From positions 4,641,001 through 4,705,000 of the forward strand of contig NC_007948.1 of assembly GCF_000013865.1 (NCBI RefSeq): a stretch of DNA of 64,000 nucleotides, read 5' to 3'. The position numbers and the translations under genes are program-made. The DNA is from Polaromonas sp. JS666 (GTDB lineage: Bacteria; Pseudomonadota; Gammaproteobacteria; Burkholderiales; Burkholderiaceae_C). The notes beneath the pieces were generated by a model. It was not told the origin of the DNA and did no database searches. It saw nothing but the letters and a program-made list of their open reading frames with translations. Positions 8,496-16,419 of the stretch are shown piece by piece (positions within the stretch are counted from its first letter, which is position 1; every line of letters starts with the position of its first letter).

Positions 8496-10121
8496 TCATT
8501 TGCCGCGGGGAGAGAGCAATTTGCCTTGCGCGTCCCATCCGTAACCGGCCTTCGCAAGAATGTCGCGCGCCTTCTTCACGTCTTCAGCCGGAACCTTGAC
8601 AGCCGGGTTGTGCCAAAACGTGCTGATGGGCGAAATAATTGATGCGCCGGGATCGGCGTACCCGAGCAGGATCAGCTCCGAGATCATCTTGCGCGGCATC
8701 ACATGGTTGAGCGCCTGGCGGAAGGCGGGATCGTCGAAAGGCTTGATCTTGTTGTTGTACGCAAGGTGATAGAGGCCGTGGCTGGGATAGCCCTTGGCCA
8801 CTACGTTCTTCACGTTCTTTATACGATCGACAAGGGCTGGCGACAAGATGTAGCGTGAGCGGTCGCATTCCCCCTTCTCGATGGCGGCGGCCAACGCGTC
8901 ATGGCTGCCGTAAGTAATGCGGATGATGCCTGCGCACTTGGGTGGGTTGAAGTGCTCGCGGAACGCGGTGACCTTGAGTTCCGAACCGCGCCGCCAGTAG
9001 TCGAACTTGAACGGTCCGCTACCGACCGGCTTGTCGTTGGGGAATTTGAGCGGATCGTCAATGCCGACCTTCTCCGGGATGCCTTCCCAAATGTGTTTGG
9101 GGAGAAGAAACATCGTCGCCATCACGTTGGAGACAAAGGGAGCCGATGGATTTTCGAGTCGGATGCGCACCGTATTGGGGCTCGGGAGCTCCACCGCGAC
9201 GACATTATTGAGCGCGGCAAGGAAAAATGGCGCCTTCCACTTCTTGTGATAGTCGAAGGTGAACTTGACATCCTCGGCCGTCACTGGCTTACCGTCATGC
9301 CAGCGCATACCCGAGCGGATCGTCAGATCGATGGTTTTGTCATCCACCAACTTCATTCCGGAGGCTGCCCAAGGTACAGGTTTGCCGTCGGGCCCAAGGC
9401 GGAAAAGTCGGTCGTAGATCATGGAAAGCTCCATGAATTCCATGGAGTCATTGACCGCAACTGGATTCAGATGCTTGACGTCCGCATTCGAACCGGTGCG
9501 CGAGAATCCGTCGCCCGCCACTTCCATGTTGACGTCAGACCAAAAGCCGCCGATTCCCTCGCCGAGCTGCGGCACCAGGCCCTTGAGCTTGTCCGAACGA
9601 TGAGCCATCGTCATCTGCGTATAGGCCAGCACGGTTCCAGGCTGGTCCTGGAAGATGGTTTCCTGCGCTTCGAGCACCGGCTTCCTACGGTCGTCGATCT
9701 TCATCAAGCGGCTCTGCACGGTTGCCAGCGCGTCTACACGGTCGTTCTTGTAGCCCGCCCAGTTGAAGCCGCCGCGCTTATGCTCTGTGGAGTGGTGAAT
9801 GCTGCGAATGAAGAAGTCGGGGTCGATGCGGATGGCCGTACCCGGAAGAAAGACCAGGAACATCTCGAAGTCATGCTCGTTGATCACTTTCGTGATGCCC
9901 TGGTTGTAGTCGATGGGATTGGCTTCAACCTCCCACCCGAGCGACTTGCAGGACTGTGCGACAACCCGGGCAATCTCCGGGCGGGCCGGGTCGAACTGCG
10001 CCGTAGCTGTCAGAATTGAGCGCTTCGCAACTGGCGCCCCGGCTTGTTGCGCTTGCCCGATGCCAGCGGCGGCGGTTGCAGTAAGAGCTGCTGCGCCTTT
10101 GACGAAATCACGACGATCCAT
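8496..10121 (-). CDS. Family-5 solute-binding protein with circularly permuted domain order, copy 1
   Basis: A 541-residue exported binding protein for the Dpp-type importer. The N-terminus MDRRDFVKGAAALTATAAAG is a twin-arginine type signal. After it, residues about 35-185 look like the normal C-terminal third of SBP_bac_5 proteins (RPEIARVVAQSCKSLGWEV, then DPDFF, then GYKNDRVDAL and RKPVLEAQETIFQDQP). Residues about 212-290 look like the normal N-terminus (LNPVAVNDS, IYDRLFRLGPDGKPVP, MRWHDGKPVTAEDVKFTF). The middle follows (GSGPFKF, LAYNNKIKPFDDPAFRQAL). The protein stops at ARDILAKAGYGWDAQGKLL, where ordinary family members would continue into the segment now at the N-terminus. The same order occurs in the paralog at 11035-12660, so it is not an assembly slip. 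Gene context supports function as the receptor for cassette A. Confidence 0.9.
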   Translation of the reverse strand: MDRRDFVKGAAALTATAAAGIGQAQQAGAPVAKRSILTATAQFDPARPEIARVVAQSCKSLGWEVEANPIDYNQGITKVINEHDFEMFLVFLPGTAIRIDPDFFIRSIHHSTEHKRGGFNWAGYKNDRVDALATVQSRLMKIDDRRKPVLEAQETIFQDQPGTVLAYTQMTMAHRSDKLKGLVPQLGEGIGGFWSDVNMEVAGDGFSRTGSNADVKHLNPVAVNDSMEFMELSMIYDRLFRLGPDGKPVPWAASGMKLVDDKTIDLTIRSGMRWHDGKPVTAEDVKFTFDYHKKWKAPFFLAALNNVVAVELPSPNTVRIRLENPSAPFVSNVMATMFLLPKHIWEGIPEKVGIDDPLKFPNDKPVGSGPFKFDYWRRGSELKVTAFREHFNPPKCAGIIRITYGSHDALAAAIEKGECDRSRYILSPALVDRIKNVKNVVAKGYPSHGLYHLAYNNKIKPFDDPAFRQALNHVMPRKMISELILLGYADPGASIISPISTFWHNPAVKVPAEDVKKARDILAKAGYGWDAQGKLLSPRGK

Positions 10122-10223
10122 TCTTGTCTCCTTAAGTTTCCCAGGCCACCAAGCCCGATATGTGACAAGTCTATGAATGCAGACTTCACATGTCCATGTT
10201 GCAAGGAGTAACGTTATCTAGCC

Positions 10224-10238
10224 ATAACTGATGGTTAT
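10224..10238. promoter_or_regulatory. Candidate LysR operator in the divergent region of binding protein copy 1
   Basis: ATAAC-N5-GTTAT inverted repeat of the T-N11-A type, between the divergent binding protein gene (start 10121) and the LysR pseudogene (start 10269). The surrounding bases (GTTATC, then CCATAAC, then TGGTTA) are shared with the same position upstream of the intact pair at 12760-12774. That conservation in otherwise diverged spacer DNA supports a regulator site. Confidence 0.55.
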
Positions 10239-10268
10239 AGCGTAGACATGGCTCTAGGAGGTGGGCCG

Positions 10269-10527
10269 ATGAAGTCCGAACTCATTGAGGTCTCCAAGGC
10301 CAAGATCGAATCCGGCACAGTTATGGCAGCTACTCACTCTCTCAAGCTGTCTCAACCGGTGATGGCAAAGCAACGCGCGCAACTGCAAAGCGAGCTTTAT
10401 CTGACGCTATTCAAACAGCGAGATCGGCGCCTGGCGCCGACAGCAGAAGCGCGAGCCCCCATGGGCTGATGACCCACGCGTGGCGTGGTGTGATCGAGTT
10501 AGAAGAGAATGGGAGAGACAGATCGTG
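10269..10527 (+). pseudogene. Broken LysR-type regulator gene (N-terminal remnant)
   Basis: The frame from the ATG at 10269 encodes a LysR helix-turn-helix half (MKSELIEVSKAKIESGTV, then HSLKLSQPVMAKQRAQLQSE and RLAPTAEARAP). It matches the first 70 residues of the intact regulator at 12807-13775. The frame hits a stop at 10467-10469. In another frame the homology goes on for about 20 codons (HAWRGVIELEENGRDR) before it ends near 10527, so there is a frameshift followed by a truncation. It is divergent from the binding protein gene in the same way as the intact pair. No effector domain is left. It is a dead duplicate of the regulator at 12807. Confidence 0.85.
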
Positions 10528-10717
10528 AAGTGCATCGACGACTTGAATGGGCAAGGGCACCCAAATGTGGCTTTGCCATGGGCGCGCCCAGTTTCTTACG
10601 CTTTATGCGAGTGGCAGGCACTGCCCATGGAAGCCGCGTCGGGATCGAGCGCCTCCCACATTGCGTGATACAGCTCTTTTATTAAATCAGGGCAATTTCA
10701 GACCGATTCGGCATGCG
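10528..10717. other. Unassigned spacer between LysR and integrase remnants
   Basis: I see no convincing gene, RNA or repeat in this 190-base stretch. It separates the truncated LysR copy from the integrase-like remnant and is probably decayed mobile or duplicated DNA. Confidence 0.4.
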
Positions 10718-10880
10718 TCATTCGCCTAGTTCGTGACCGACCGCCAGCGGCCGGCGAGTTTCACGCCCTGCTCCCACACACCCTTGGGCCAGTCTCAGGG
10801 TACATACCGAGCGAGAACCGCTTTTCTTTGCCGGCGATCTGTACGTGGCATGCCGCCACTGTCCTCCTACCTGGGACAGT
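10718..10880 (-). pseudogene. Remnant of a P4-type tyrosine integrase (N-terminal arm-binding region)
   Basis: Minus-strand translation in three linked frames gives GGQWRHATYR, then IAGKEKRFSLGMYPET, then CVGAGRETRRPLAVGHELGE. This is the order and spacing of the N-terminal DUF4102 region of P4-like prophage and island integrases (W-YR, GKEKR-LG-YPE, then RE-AR-LLA-G-P-E). At least two frameshifts break it, and no catalytic domain is present nearby. It lies between the two duplicated binding protein units, so it may mark the recombination that built or broke the duplication. Confidence 0.6.
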
Positions 10881-10894
10881 TCCGGATACAGCCA

Positions 10895-10972
10895 TTTGCG
10901 AAAAGATGCCGACGCGATGAAAACGCCGGGCACAACGTCGAGGAAGAGGCGACGCGCGACGTACTCTGTCAT
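10895..10972 (-). pseudogene. 5' stub of a second DppB-type permease gene
   Basis: From the ATG at 10972 the minus strand reads MTEYVARRLFLDVVPGVFI, aligned with the start of the intact permease (MTAYILRRLLSALLTLLGVA) at 8431. The distance to the upstream binding protein gene is almost the same in both copies (62 versus 64 bases). Homology is lost after about 25 codons, where the integrase-like remnant begins. The duplicated unit therefore once included the start of the permease gene. Confidence 0.65.
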
Positions 10973-11034
10973 TGAACGCGCCGTGATATGAAGGCGTTCG
11001 AATGGAGGAGTCAGCAGCCGCAGTGGGGCTCAGG

Positions 11035-12660
11035 TCATTTGCCGCGGGGAGAGAGCAATTTGCCTTGCGCGTCCCATCCGTAACCGGCCTTCGCAAGAAT
11101 GTCGCGCGCCTTCTTCACGTCTTCGGCCGGAACCTTGACAGCCGGGTTGTGCCAGAACGCGTTGATGGGCGAGATGATTGATGCACCAGGATCAGCGTAT
11201 CCAAGCAGGATCAGTTCCGAGATCATCTTGCGCGGCATCACATGGTTGAGCGCCTGGCGAAAGACGGGATCGTCGAAAGGCTTGATCTTGTTGTTGTACG
11301 CCAGGTGATAGAGGCCGTGGCTGGGATAGCCCTTGGCTACTACGTTCTTCACCGCTTTCAGGCGATTGACGAGGGCTGGCGACACGATATAGCGTGAGCG
11401 GTCGCATTCCCCCTTCTCGATGGCAGCGGCCAAAGCGTCATGGCTGCCATAGACGACGCGGATGATGCCAGCGCACTTGGGCGGTTTAAAGTGCTCGCGG
11501 AACGCGGTGACCTTGAGTTCCGAGCCACGCCGCCAGTAGTCGAACTTGAACGGTCCGCTACCGACCGGCTTGTCGTTGGGGAATTTGAGCGGATCGTCAA
11601 TGCCGACCTTCTCCGGGATGCCTTCCCAAATGTGTTTGGGGAGAAGAAACATCGTCGCCATCACGTTGGAGACAAAGGGAGCCGATGGATTTTCGAGTCG
11701 GATGCGCACCGTATTGGGGCTCGGGAGCTCCACCGCGACGACATTATTGAGCGCGGCAAGGAAAAATGGCGCCTTCCACTTCTTGTGATAGTCGAAGGTG
11801 AACATGACGTCCTCGGCCGTCACTGGCTTGCCGTCATGCCAGCGCATATCCGAGCGGATCGTCAGCTCGATCGTTCTGTCGTTGATCAACTTCATTCCGG
11901 AGGCTGCCCACGGTACAGGTTTGCCATCCGGTCCGAGGCGAAAGAGTCGGTCATAGATCATGGAAAGCTCCATGAACTCACTCGTGTCGGTAACGGCGAG
12001 CGGATTCAGATGCTTCACATCCGCGTTTGAGCCCGTACGCGAGTAGCCATCGCCCGCTACTTCCATGTTGACGTCAGACCAAAAGCCGCCGATGCCCTCG
12101 CCGAGCTGCGGCACCAGGCCCTTGAGCTTGTCCGAACGATGAGCCATCGTCATCTGCGTATAGGCCAGCACGGTTCCAGGCTGGTCCTGGAAGATGACGT
12201 CCTGCGCTTCGAAGACTGGCTTCCAGCGATCGTTGAAGTTCATCATGCGGCTCTGCACGGCCGCAAGAGCATCCACCCGATCGTTCTTGTAGCCCGCCCA
12301 GTTGAAGCCGCCGCGCTTATGCTCTGTGGAGTGGTGAACGCTGCGAATGAAGAAGTCGGGGTCGATGCGGATGGCCGTACCCGGAAGAAAGACCAGGAAC
12401 ATCTCGAAGTCATGCTCGTTGATCACTTTCGTGATGCCCTGGTTGTAGTCGATGGGATTGGCTTCAACCTCCCACCCGAGCGACTTGCAGGACTGTGCGA
12501 CGACCCGGGCAATCTCCGGGCGGGCCGGGTCGAACTGCGCGGTAGCTGTCAGAATTGAGCGCTTCGCAACTGGCGCCCCGGCTTGTTGCGCTTGCCCGAT
12601 GCCGGCGGCGGCGGTTGCAGTAAGAGCTGCTGCGCCTTTGACGAAATCACGACGATCCAT
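11035..12660 (-). CDS. Family-5 solute-binding protein with circularly permuted domain order, copy 2
   Basis: A 541-residue paralog of the protein at 8496-10121 with the same twin-arginine signal and the same permuted order of family blocks. The C-terminal lobe comes first (about 35-185), the LNP...FRLGPDGKPVP...MRWHDGKPVTAEDV N-terminal lobe comes second, and the end is at LAKAGYGWDAQGKLL. Differences are clustered (for example MMNFNDRWKPVFEAQDVIF versus LMKIDDRRKPVLEAQETIF), while other stretches of hundreds of bases look identical to copy 1. No intact permease follows; only a stub is left at 10972. Copy 2 probably shares the cassette A importer with copy 1. The intact LysR regulator at 12807 is divergent from it. 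Confidence 0.9.
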   Translation of the reverse strand: MDRRDFVKGAAALTATAAAGIGQAQQAGAPVAKRSILTATAQFDPARPEIARVVAQSCKSLGWEVEANPIDYNQGITKVINEHDFEMFLVFLPGTAIRIDPDFFIRSVHHSTEHKRGGFNWAGYKNDRVDALAAVQSRMMNFNDRWKPVFEAQDVIFQDQPGTVLAYTQMTMAHRSDKLKGLVPQLGEGIGGFWSDVNMEVAGDGYSRTGSNADVKHLNPLAVTDTSEFMELSMIYDRLFRLGPDGKPVPWAASGMKLINDRTIELTIRSDMRWHDGKPVTAEDVMFTFDYHKKWKAPFFLAALNNVVAVELPSPNTVRIRLENPSAPFVSNVMATMFLLPKHIWEGIPEKVGIDDPLKFPNDKPVGSGPFKFDYWRRGSELKVTAFREHFKPPKCAGIIRVVYGSHDALAAAIEKGECDRSRYIVSPALVNRLKAVKNVVAKGYPSHGLYHLAYNNKIKPFDDPVFRQALNHVMPRKMISELILLGYADPGASIISPINAFWHNPAVKVPAEDVKKARDILAKAGYGWDAQGKLLSPRGK

Positions 12661-12759
12661 TCTTGCTCCTCAGTTGATCAGGCCCAAGCCCGTTATGCGA
12701 CAAGTCTATGAACGAAGATTCGGGGAAGTCCACGCCAAGCGTGGCTACGTTATCCACCC

Positions 12760-12774
12760 ATAACTTTTGGTTAC
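12760..12774. promoter_or_regulatory. Candidate LysR operator upstream of binding protein copy 2 and lysR
   Basis: ATAAC-N5-GTTAC imperfect inverted repeat of the LysR T-N11-A type, placed in the 146-base divergent spacer between the binding protein gene (start 12660) and the regulator gene (start 12807). The same motif with one base change occurs at 10224-10238 in front of copy 1. Confidence 0.55.
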
Positions 12775-12806
12775 TATTTGAGCCAGAACACGAAAAGGCA
12801 GTAGCT

Positions 12807-13775
12807 ATGAAATTTCGACTTATTGAGATCTTCAGGGCAATGATGGAATGCGGCACAGTTACAGCAGCAGCTCACTCGCTCAAGATCTCTCAGCCGGCGA
12901 TGACAAAGCAACTCACCCAGCTGCAAAGCGAGCTTGACTTAGTACTCTTCGAACAGCGCGGTGGACGTCTGGTGCCGACAGCAGAAGCGAGAGCCCTCAT
13001 TGGTTCGATGGATCGGGCATGGCGCAGCGTCATCGAGTTGAAGGAAGTTGCCAGAGATGTGCGCGACATGCGACGCGGCCGACTCACAGTAGTCGCTTCC
13101 CCGAGCTTCGCTCAGACGCTGATGGCCGATTTCGTCACTCAGTTCTCTCGTGAATCGAGCAAGGTCACAATCGCGTTGCACGCGCAATCTTCACCTCGTG
13201 TGATTGACTGGACAGCTGACGGACAGGCAGATGTCGGAATATCAATGATCCTTGCGCCCCGTCCCGGCGTGCACGTGGAGCCGCTGGGAAGTCTTGTTGG
13301 AGTTTGCGCGCTGCCAGTTGGCCACGCACTCGCTGCAAATAAGGTCATACGTGCGGAGGACCTCCATGGTCAGCGATTCATCTCATTAGCCGAGATTGAT
13401 GATGCGCGCTCCCGGGTCGAAGCTGCATTCGATGGGCAAGCGATAGAACGCGATATCGCTTTGACAACACCACAATCCGCAGTGGCATTAGCGCTTGTCA
13501 CGCATGGCGCCGGCGTGGCGGTCATTGACGAGGCCACAGCGACGATGGCTGACCTGACTCGGGTGGCCATCCGCCCATTCTTGCCTACGGTGAGCTTTGA
13601 AGTCTATATGTACCATCCCGCGAATAGGGTGCCTTCACAGTTGCATGAGCGGTTTGTGCGAAAGTTTCGGACATGGTTTAAAGGCCGCCGTGCGATCGCG
13701 AGAGCCACCATCACCACATCGTTGTCGCAAATATCTGCATCCCGCGCGGACTCGGCTCGTGCACGCGGCAAATAA
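12807..13775 (+). CDS. LysR-type transcriptional regulator
   Basis: A 322-residue LysR-family regulator. The winged helix-turn-helix is at about residues 2-60 (FRLIEIFRAMMECGTVTAAA, HSLKISQPAMTKQLTQLQSE). The periplasmic-binding-type effector domain follows (RGRLTVVASPSFAQTLMADF, ending in the AVALALVTHGAGVAVIDEAT region). Start chosen at the ATG at 12807, which aligns with the LysR consensus, although the frame is open 33 codons upstream through the operator. It is divergent from the family-5 binding protein gene, so it is the likely regulator of that gene and perhaps of cassette A. A decayed duplicate is at 10269. Confidence 0.93.
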   Translation: MKFRLIEIFRAMMECGTVTAAAHSLKISQPAMTKQLTQLQSELDLVLFEQRGGRLVPTAEARALIGSMDRAWRSVIELKEVARDVRDMRRGRLTVVASPSFAQTLMADFVTQFSRESSKVTIALHAQSSPRVIDWTADGQADVGISMILAPRPGVHVEPLGSLVGVCALPVGHALAANKVIRAEDLHGQRFISLAEIDDARSRVEAAFDGQAIERDIALTTPQSAVALALVTHGAGVAVIDEATATMADLTRVAIRPFLPTVSFEVYMYHPANRVPSQLHERFVRKFRTWFKGRRAIARATITTSLSQISASRADSARARGK

Positions 13776-13958
13776 ATTTCGTGGATGCCAGATCGGCTGT
13801 GGTCATCAAGCGCACGCTCTGCGCAAGATAGTCTTCGGCTATGACGGAAAAACCAACGGTGAGCAGCATCACTAATTGGCTTATCGCTACAGGTCAGCGC
13901 CCAGGCTTGACGAAGAAATCCACAATGCGGCTTTCAGCAAGCGCTGCCAGAATCTCAT

Positions 13959-15110
13959 TCATTGGCGAATCTTACCGGTATCGCTGATGATCGTAAGTTC
14001 CACGAACTTCGAGCCACTTCGCATGCCAGGCTTGAAGCCGACTACATACCCGCCCAGGTTGAGACTATCGATGCTCTCCAGCGCTGCGGCCATGCCTTCG
14101 CGGGTCGGTCGCTTCCCCTGGCGCCGCACGGCTTCAATAATGACCTTCGCCGCAATGTAGCCTTCCATCATGACGTAGCTCACCGGTACATCCAACTTAC
14201 CGTCTTTGGCCACTGCCTCATTGAGCTCTTTCGCCAGCCTAGAAGAGTGATACGGACTGGGCACAACCTGCGCAATGGCCACTCCCTGCATAACGCTCGA
14301 GACGAAGGCCAGGCGGTTTTCCGCAATCCGCTTCGTCACGCGCTCCATATCGGCGCCCGAATGTATGAAAATTTGTGCGGAGCCGCCGTCCGCGCGGTAT
14401 CGTTCAATAAAGCGCGCACCAGCTGCACCACTGCACACCAGAATGATCGCCTGAGGCTTTGCCTTGACGAATGTATCAATCGCGTCGGCTACGCGCGTGG
14501 TGCCCGCTTCATAGGATGCTTTCGAGACAATTGTGGCATTGCCCTTCTTAGCAATTTCTTCGGTTACGGCTATTAGCGCAGCTGCACCAGGGCCTTCCTC
14601 GTAGAGGAGACCCAGGCGCGTCACTCCTATTGCCGCCAGATGCTCGGTGATCTTACTAAGCTCAGTACGGAAATTTGCCCTTACGTTGTAGAGCTGAGGG
14701 ATCTCAACGCCGATTTCAGCAGCGCGGTAGCCCACCAAGGCGAGCTTTTCCTTTTCCAGAAAGCCCGCAATCACAAGTTCAGAGATGTTGCGGTTGCCAA
14801 AATAGCCGGCCAACACCATCGGCTGATTCTCGGTGAGCAATTGGCGGGTGATAGCGACCGTATCCTCTGGCCCGCCACCGTCATCCTTACTCACCAACTC
14901 GAAGGTATGCCCATTCACGCCGCCGGCCCTATTGATGTCGTTAAAGAGGAACTGCATACCGGCAGCGTACGCACGCCCCTGGCTGGCCTCGGGCCCAGAT
15001 AGCGGCGCTACCTGCCCAACAACGATTTGCGTGGCCTGCACCGATGGAGTAGCCAAAATCGCGGCGCAGCTTAAGAAAGCTGGCATTGCCAGCTTGAAGA
15101 TGTGTTTCAT
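13959..15110 (-). CDS. LivJ-type amino-acid ABC transporter binding protein (orphan)
   Basis: A 383-residue periplasmic binding protein of the branched-chain/amide type (Peripla_BP_6). The Sec signal peptide ends near SVQA, then TQIVVGQVAPLSGPEASQGR starts the mature fold. The hinge and ligand region AGYFGNRNISELVIAGFLE and the C-terminal PTREGMAAALESIDSLNLGG are typical. No LivH/M/G/F genes are in the window, so it must use a distant transporter or act in sensing. Truncated relatives are at the window start (C-terminal part) and at 32041 (N-terminal part). All three lie next to the amine-oxidation cassettes. Confidence 0.9.
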   Translation of the reverse strand: MKHIFKLAMPAFLSCAAILATPSVQATQIVVGQVAPLSGPEASQGRAYAAGMQFLFNDINRAGGVNGHTFELVSKDDGGGPEDTVAITRQLLTENQPMVLAGYFGNRNISELVIAGFLEKEKLALVGYRAAEIGVEIPQLYNVRANFRTELSKITEHLAAIGVTRLGLLYEEGPGAAALIAVTEEIAKKGNATIVSKASYEAGTTRVADAIDTFVKAKPQAIILVCSGAAGARFIERYRADGGSAQIFIHSGADMERVTKRIAENRLAFVSSVMQGVAIAQVVPSPYHSSRLAKELNEAVAKDGKLDVPVSYVMMEGYIAAKVIIEAVRRQGKRPTREGMAAALESIDSLNLGGYVVGFKPGMRSGSKFVELTIISDTGKIRQ

Positions 15111-15181
15111 CTAGGTGATAGGAAATTGTGGGAAATGTGATCCAGCTGCCCCTTCGAAGAAGGAAAGAACCGGAGAGAAAA

Positions 15182-16210
15182 TCAACGCTCAATCGTGCGG
15201 TTCCAGCGATTGGTCCATTCGGCACGTTTCTGGTTCACGACATCCCAGTCGACTCGGACAAGTTTTTTAATAAAGTCCGGTCCGTAAGGCACGTTTTGGG
15301 CGCGTTCTCCTTCGAGTTTTGTCTTGCTGTTGGTAGGCCCCCAGCCTTCCGTGGCAAGCCACTGCTGCACTTGTGGTGAAACCAAGTGCTGCACGAAGGC
15401 CTGAGAATGCTCCATCGCATTGTTTTGCACGACCGGGCATGCCGCGGTGACTAAGGCAACAGCACCCTCCTTCGGGTACACAAACTCAAGCGGGAAGCCG
15501 GTCTTTTTCAATGCGTAGGCGCGGCTGCTACCCCATATTGCGACATCCACGTCGCGGTTATGGAACATTTCGGCAAGTGCTGCGGGTGACGAAGACCAGC
15601 TCAGCACATTGGGAACCAGCTTCTTGCCGATGGCATCGAAGCCGGGCTCAATATTTTTTTCGCTCCCGCCGTTCACGCGTGCGAACATGAGCAGGGTGTG
15701 AACCCCATAGGTACCAGACAAAGACGACGTCGTGAACCGTTGCTTGTATTTCGGATCCGTCAGATCATTCCAGGACTTTGGAGCGGCCCAGCCCTTTTTC
15801 TCAAACGCGGCCTTGTTGTAGGCAATGCCTGTGGCAACCAAACCCACACCGATGGCTTTACCGCCAAAACGGGCCGCTTCGTAGACGTCGGAATAGACCG
15901 GTGCTTTGGTCAGCGTTTCGCAGTAACCATACTGGATGGCCTGGTACATGGGGCCATCGTCGACGATGACGACATTCATCTCTTGCCTGCCGCGCTGAGC
16001 TTGCAACTTGGCGAGCACGTCGGTAGAGTTTCCTGGAATGTAGGTAACCTTGACCTTGCGGGTTGCCTCAAACGCAGGAATGATCCTTTCCTGGAACAGT
16101 TTTTGCGCACTACCACCAGGGCCAGCCACGTAAAGGTTGGGCTGTTGCGCCATTGCATGACCTGCGCCACACAATGCCAGAACAAAACAGGATATCTGTA
16201 GTCGTTTCAT
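15182..16210 (-). CDS. Iron/polyamine-type ABC binding protein, paralog without transporter
   Basis: A 342-residue periplasmic binding protein of the PotD/AfuA class (SBP_bac_1/8 type). Start chosen at the ATG at 16210 (MKRLQISCFVLAL), which gives a Sec signal ending at GHAMA before QQPNLYVAGPGGSAQKLF. It is closely related along its whole length to the binding protein of the cassette B importer (24793-25824), including the VVIVDDGPMYQAIQYGYC and LSGTYGVHTLLMFARVNGG stretches and the end VNQKRAEWTNRWNRTIER. No permease or ATPase is adjacent. It may serve the same importer with a different specificity. Confidence 0.9.
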   Translation of the reverse strand: MKRLQISCFVLALCGAGHAMAQQPNLYVAGPGGSAQKLFQERIIPAFEATRKVKVTYIPGNSTDVLAKLQAQRGRQEMNVVIVDDGPMYQAIQYGYCETLTKAPVYSDVYEAARFGGKAIGVGLVATGIAYNKAAFEKKGWAAPKSWNDLTDPKYKQRFTTSSLSGTYGVHTLLMFARVNGGSEKNIEPGFDAIGKKLVPNVLSWSSSPAALAEMFHNRDVDVAIWGSSRAYALKKTGFPLEFVYPKEGAVALVTAACPVVQNNAMEHSQAFVQHLVSPQVQQWLATEGWGPTNSKTKLEGERAQNVPYGPDFIKKLVRVDWDVVNQKRAEWTNRWNRTIER

Positions 16211-16300
16211 GATTCCCCGCCACATAAAAGAACCCCTGCCAGGACAGGTAAGGGAGTAGCTTCAAGCGGTGTCTTACGACACCAGCGGCACCACGAATGC

Positions 16301-16380
16301 AGTGCTTGGCTACTGTAGTGAGGGAGTCAATGGCTGGTCAAATAGAAATATAAGATCGGTCTATTCGAAGACGATATAAG
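16301..16380 (-). promoter_or_regulatory. Conserved upstream region of the PotD-like binding protein gene
   Basis: This 80-base stretch lies between the lysR gene (16420) and the binding protein gene (16210). It keeps blocks also found at 25920-25999 upstream of the paralogous gene: AGTGCTT, TACTGTAG, GGTCAAATAGA, then CTATTC and CGATATA at near equal spacing. Conservation in non-coding DNA suggests a shared promoter/operator. No single site can be assigned. Confidence 0.5.
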
Positions 16381-16419
16381 GGGGCGGGTGTACCCTAACC
16401 TCGAGAACGCAGAGCAGGT

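Noticed and set aside
8901..10019. Long plus-strand frame opposite the binding protein gene
   Set aside because: It is the antisense of a well-supported gene, and the corresponding frame in the paralog (11440-12030) is shortened by stops.
10480..10729. Short plus-strand frames in the spacer after the LysR remnant
   Set aside because: No ribosome sites or homology; they begin inside the decayed lysR copy.
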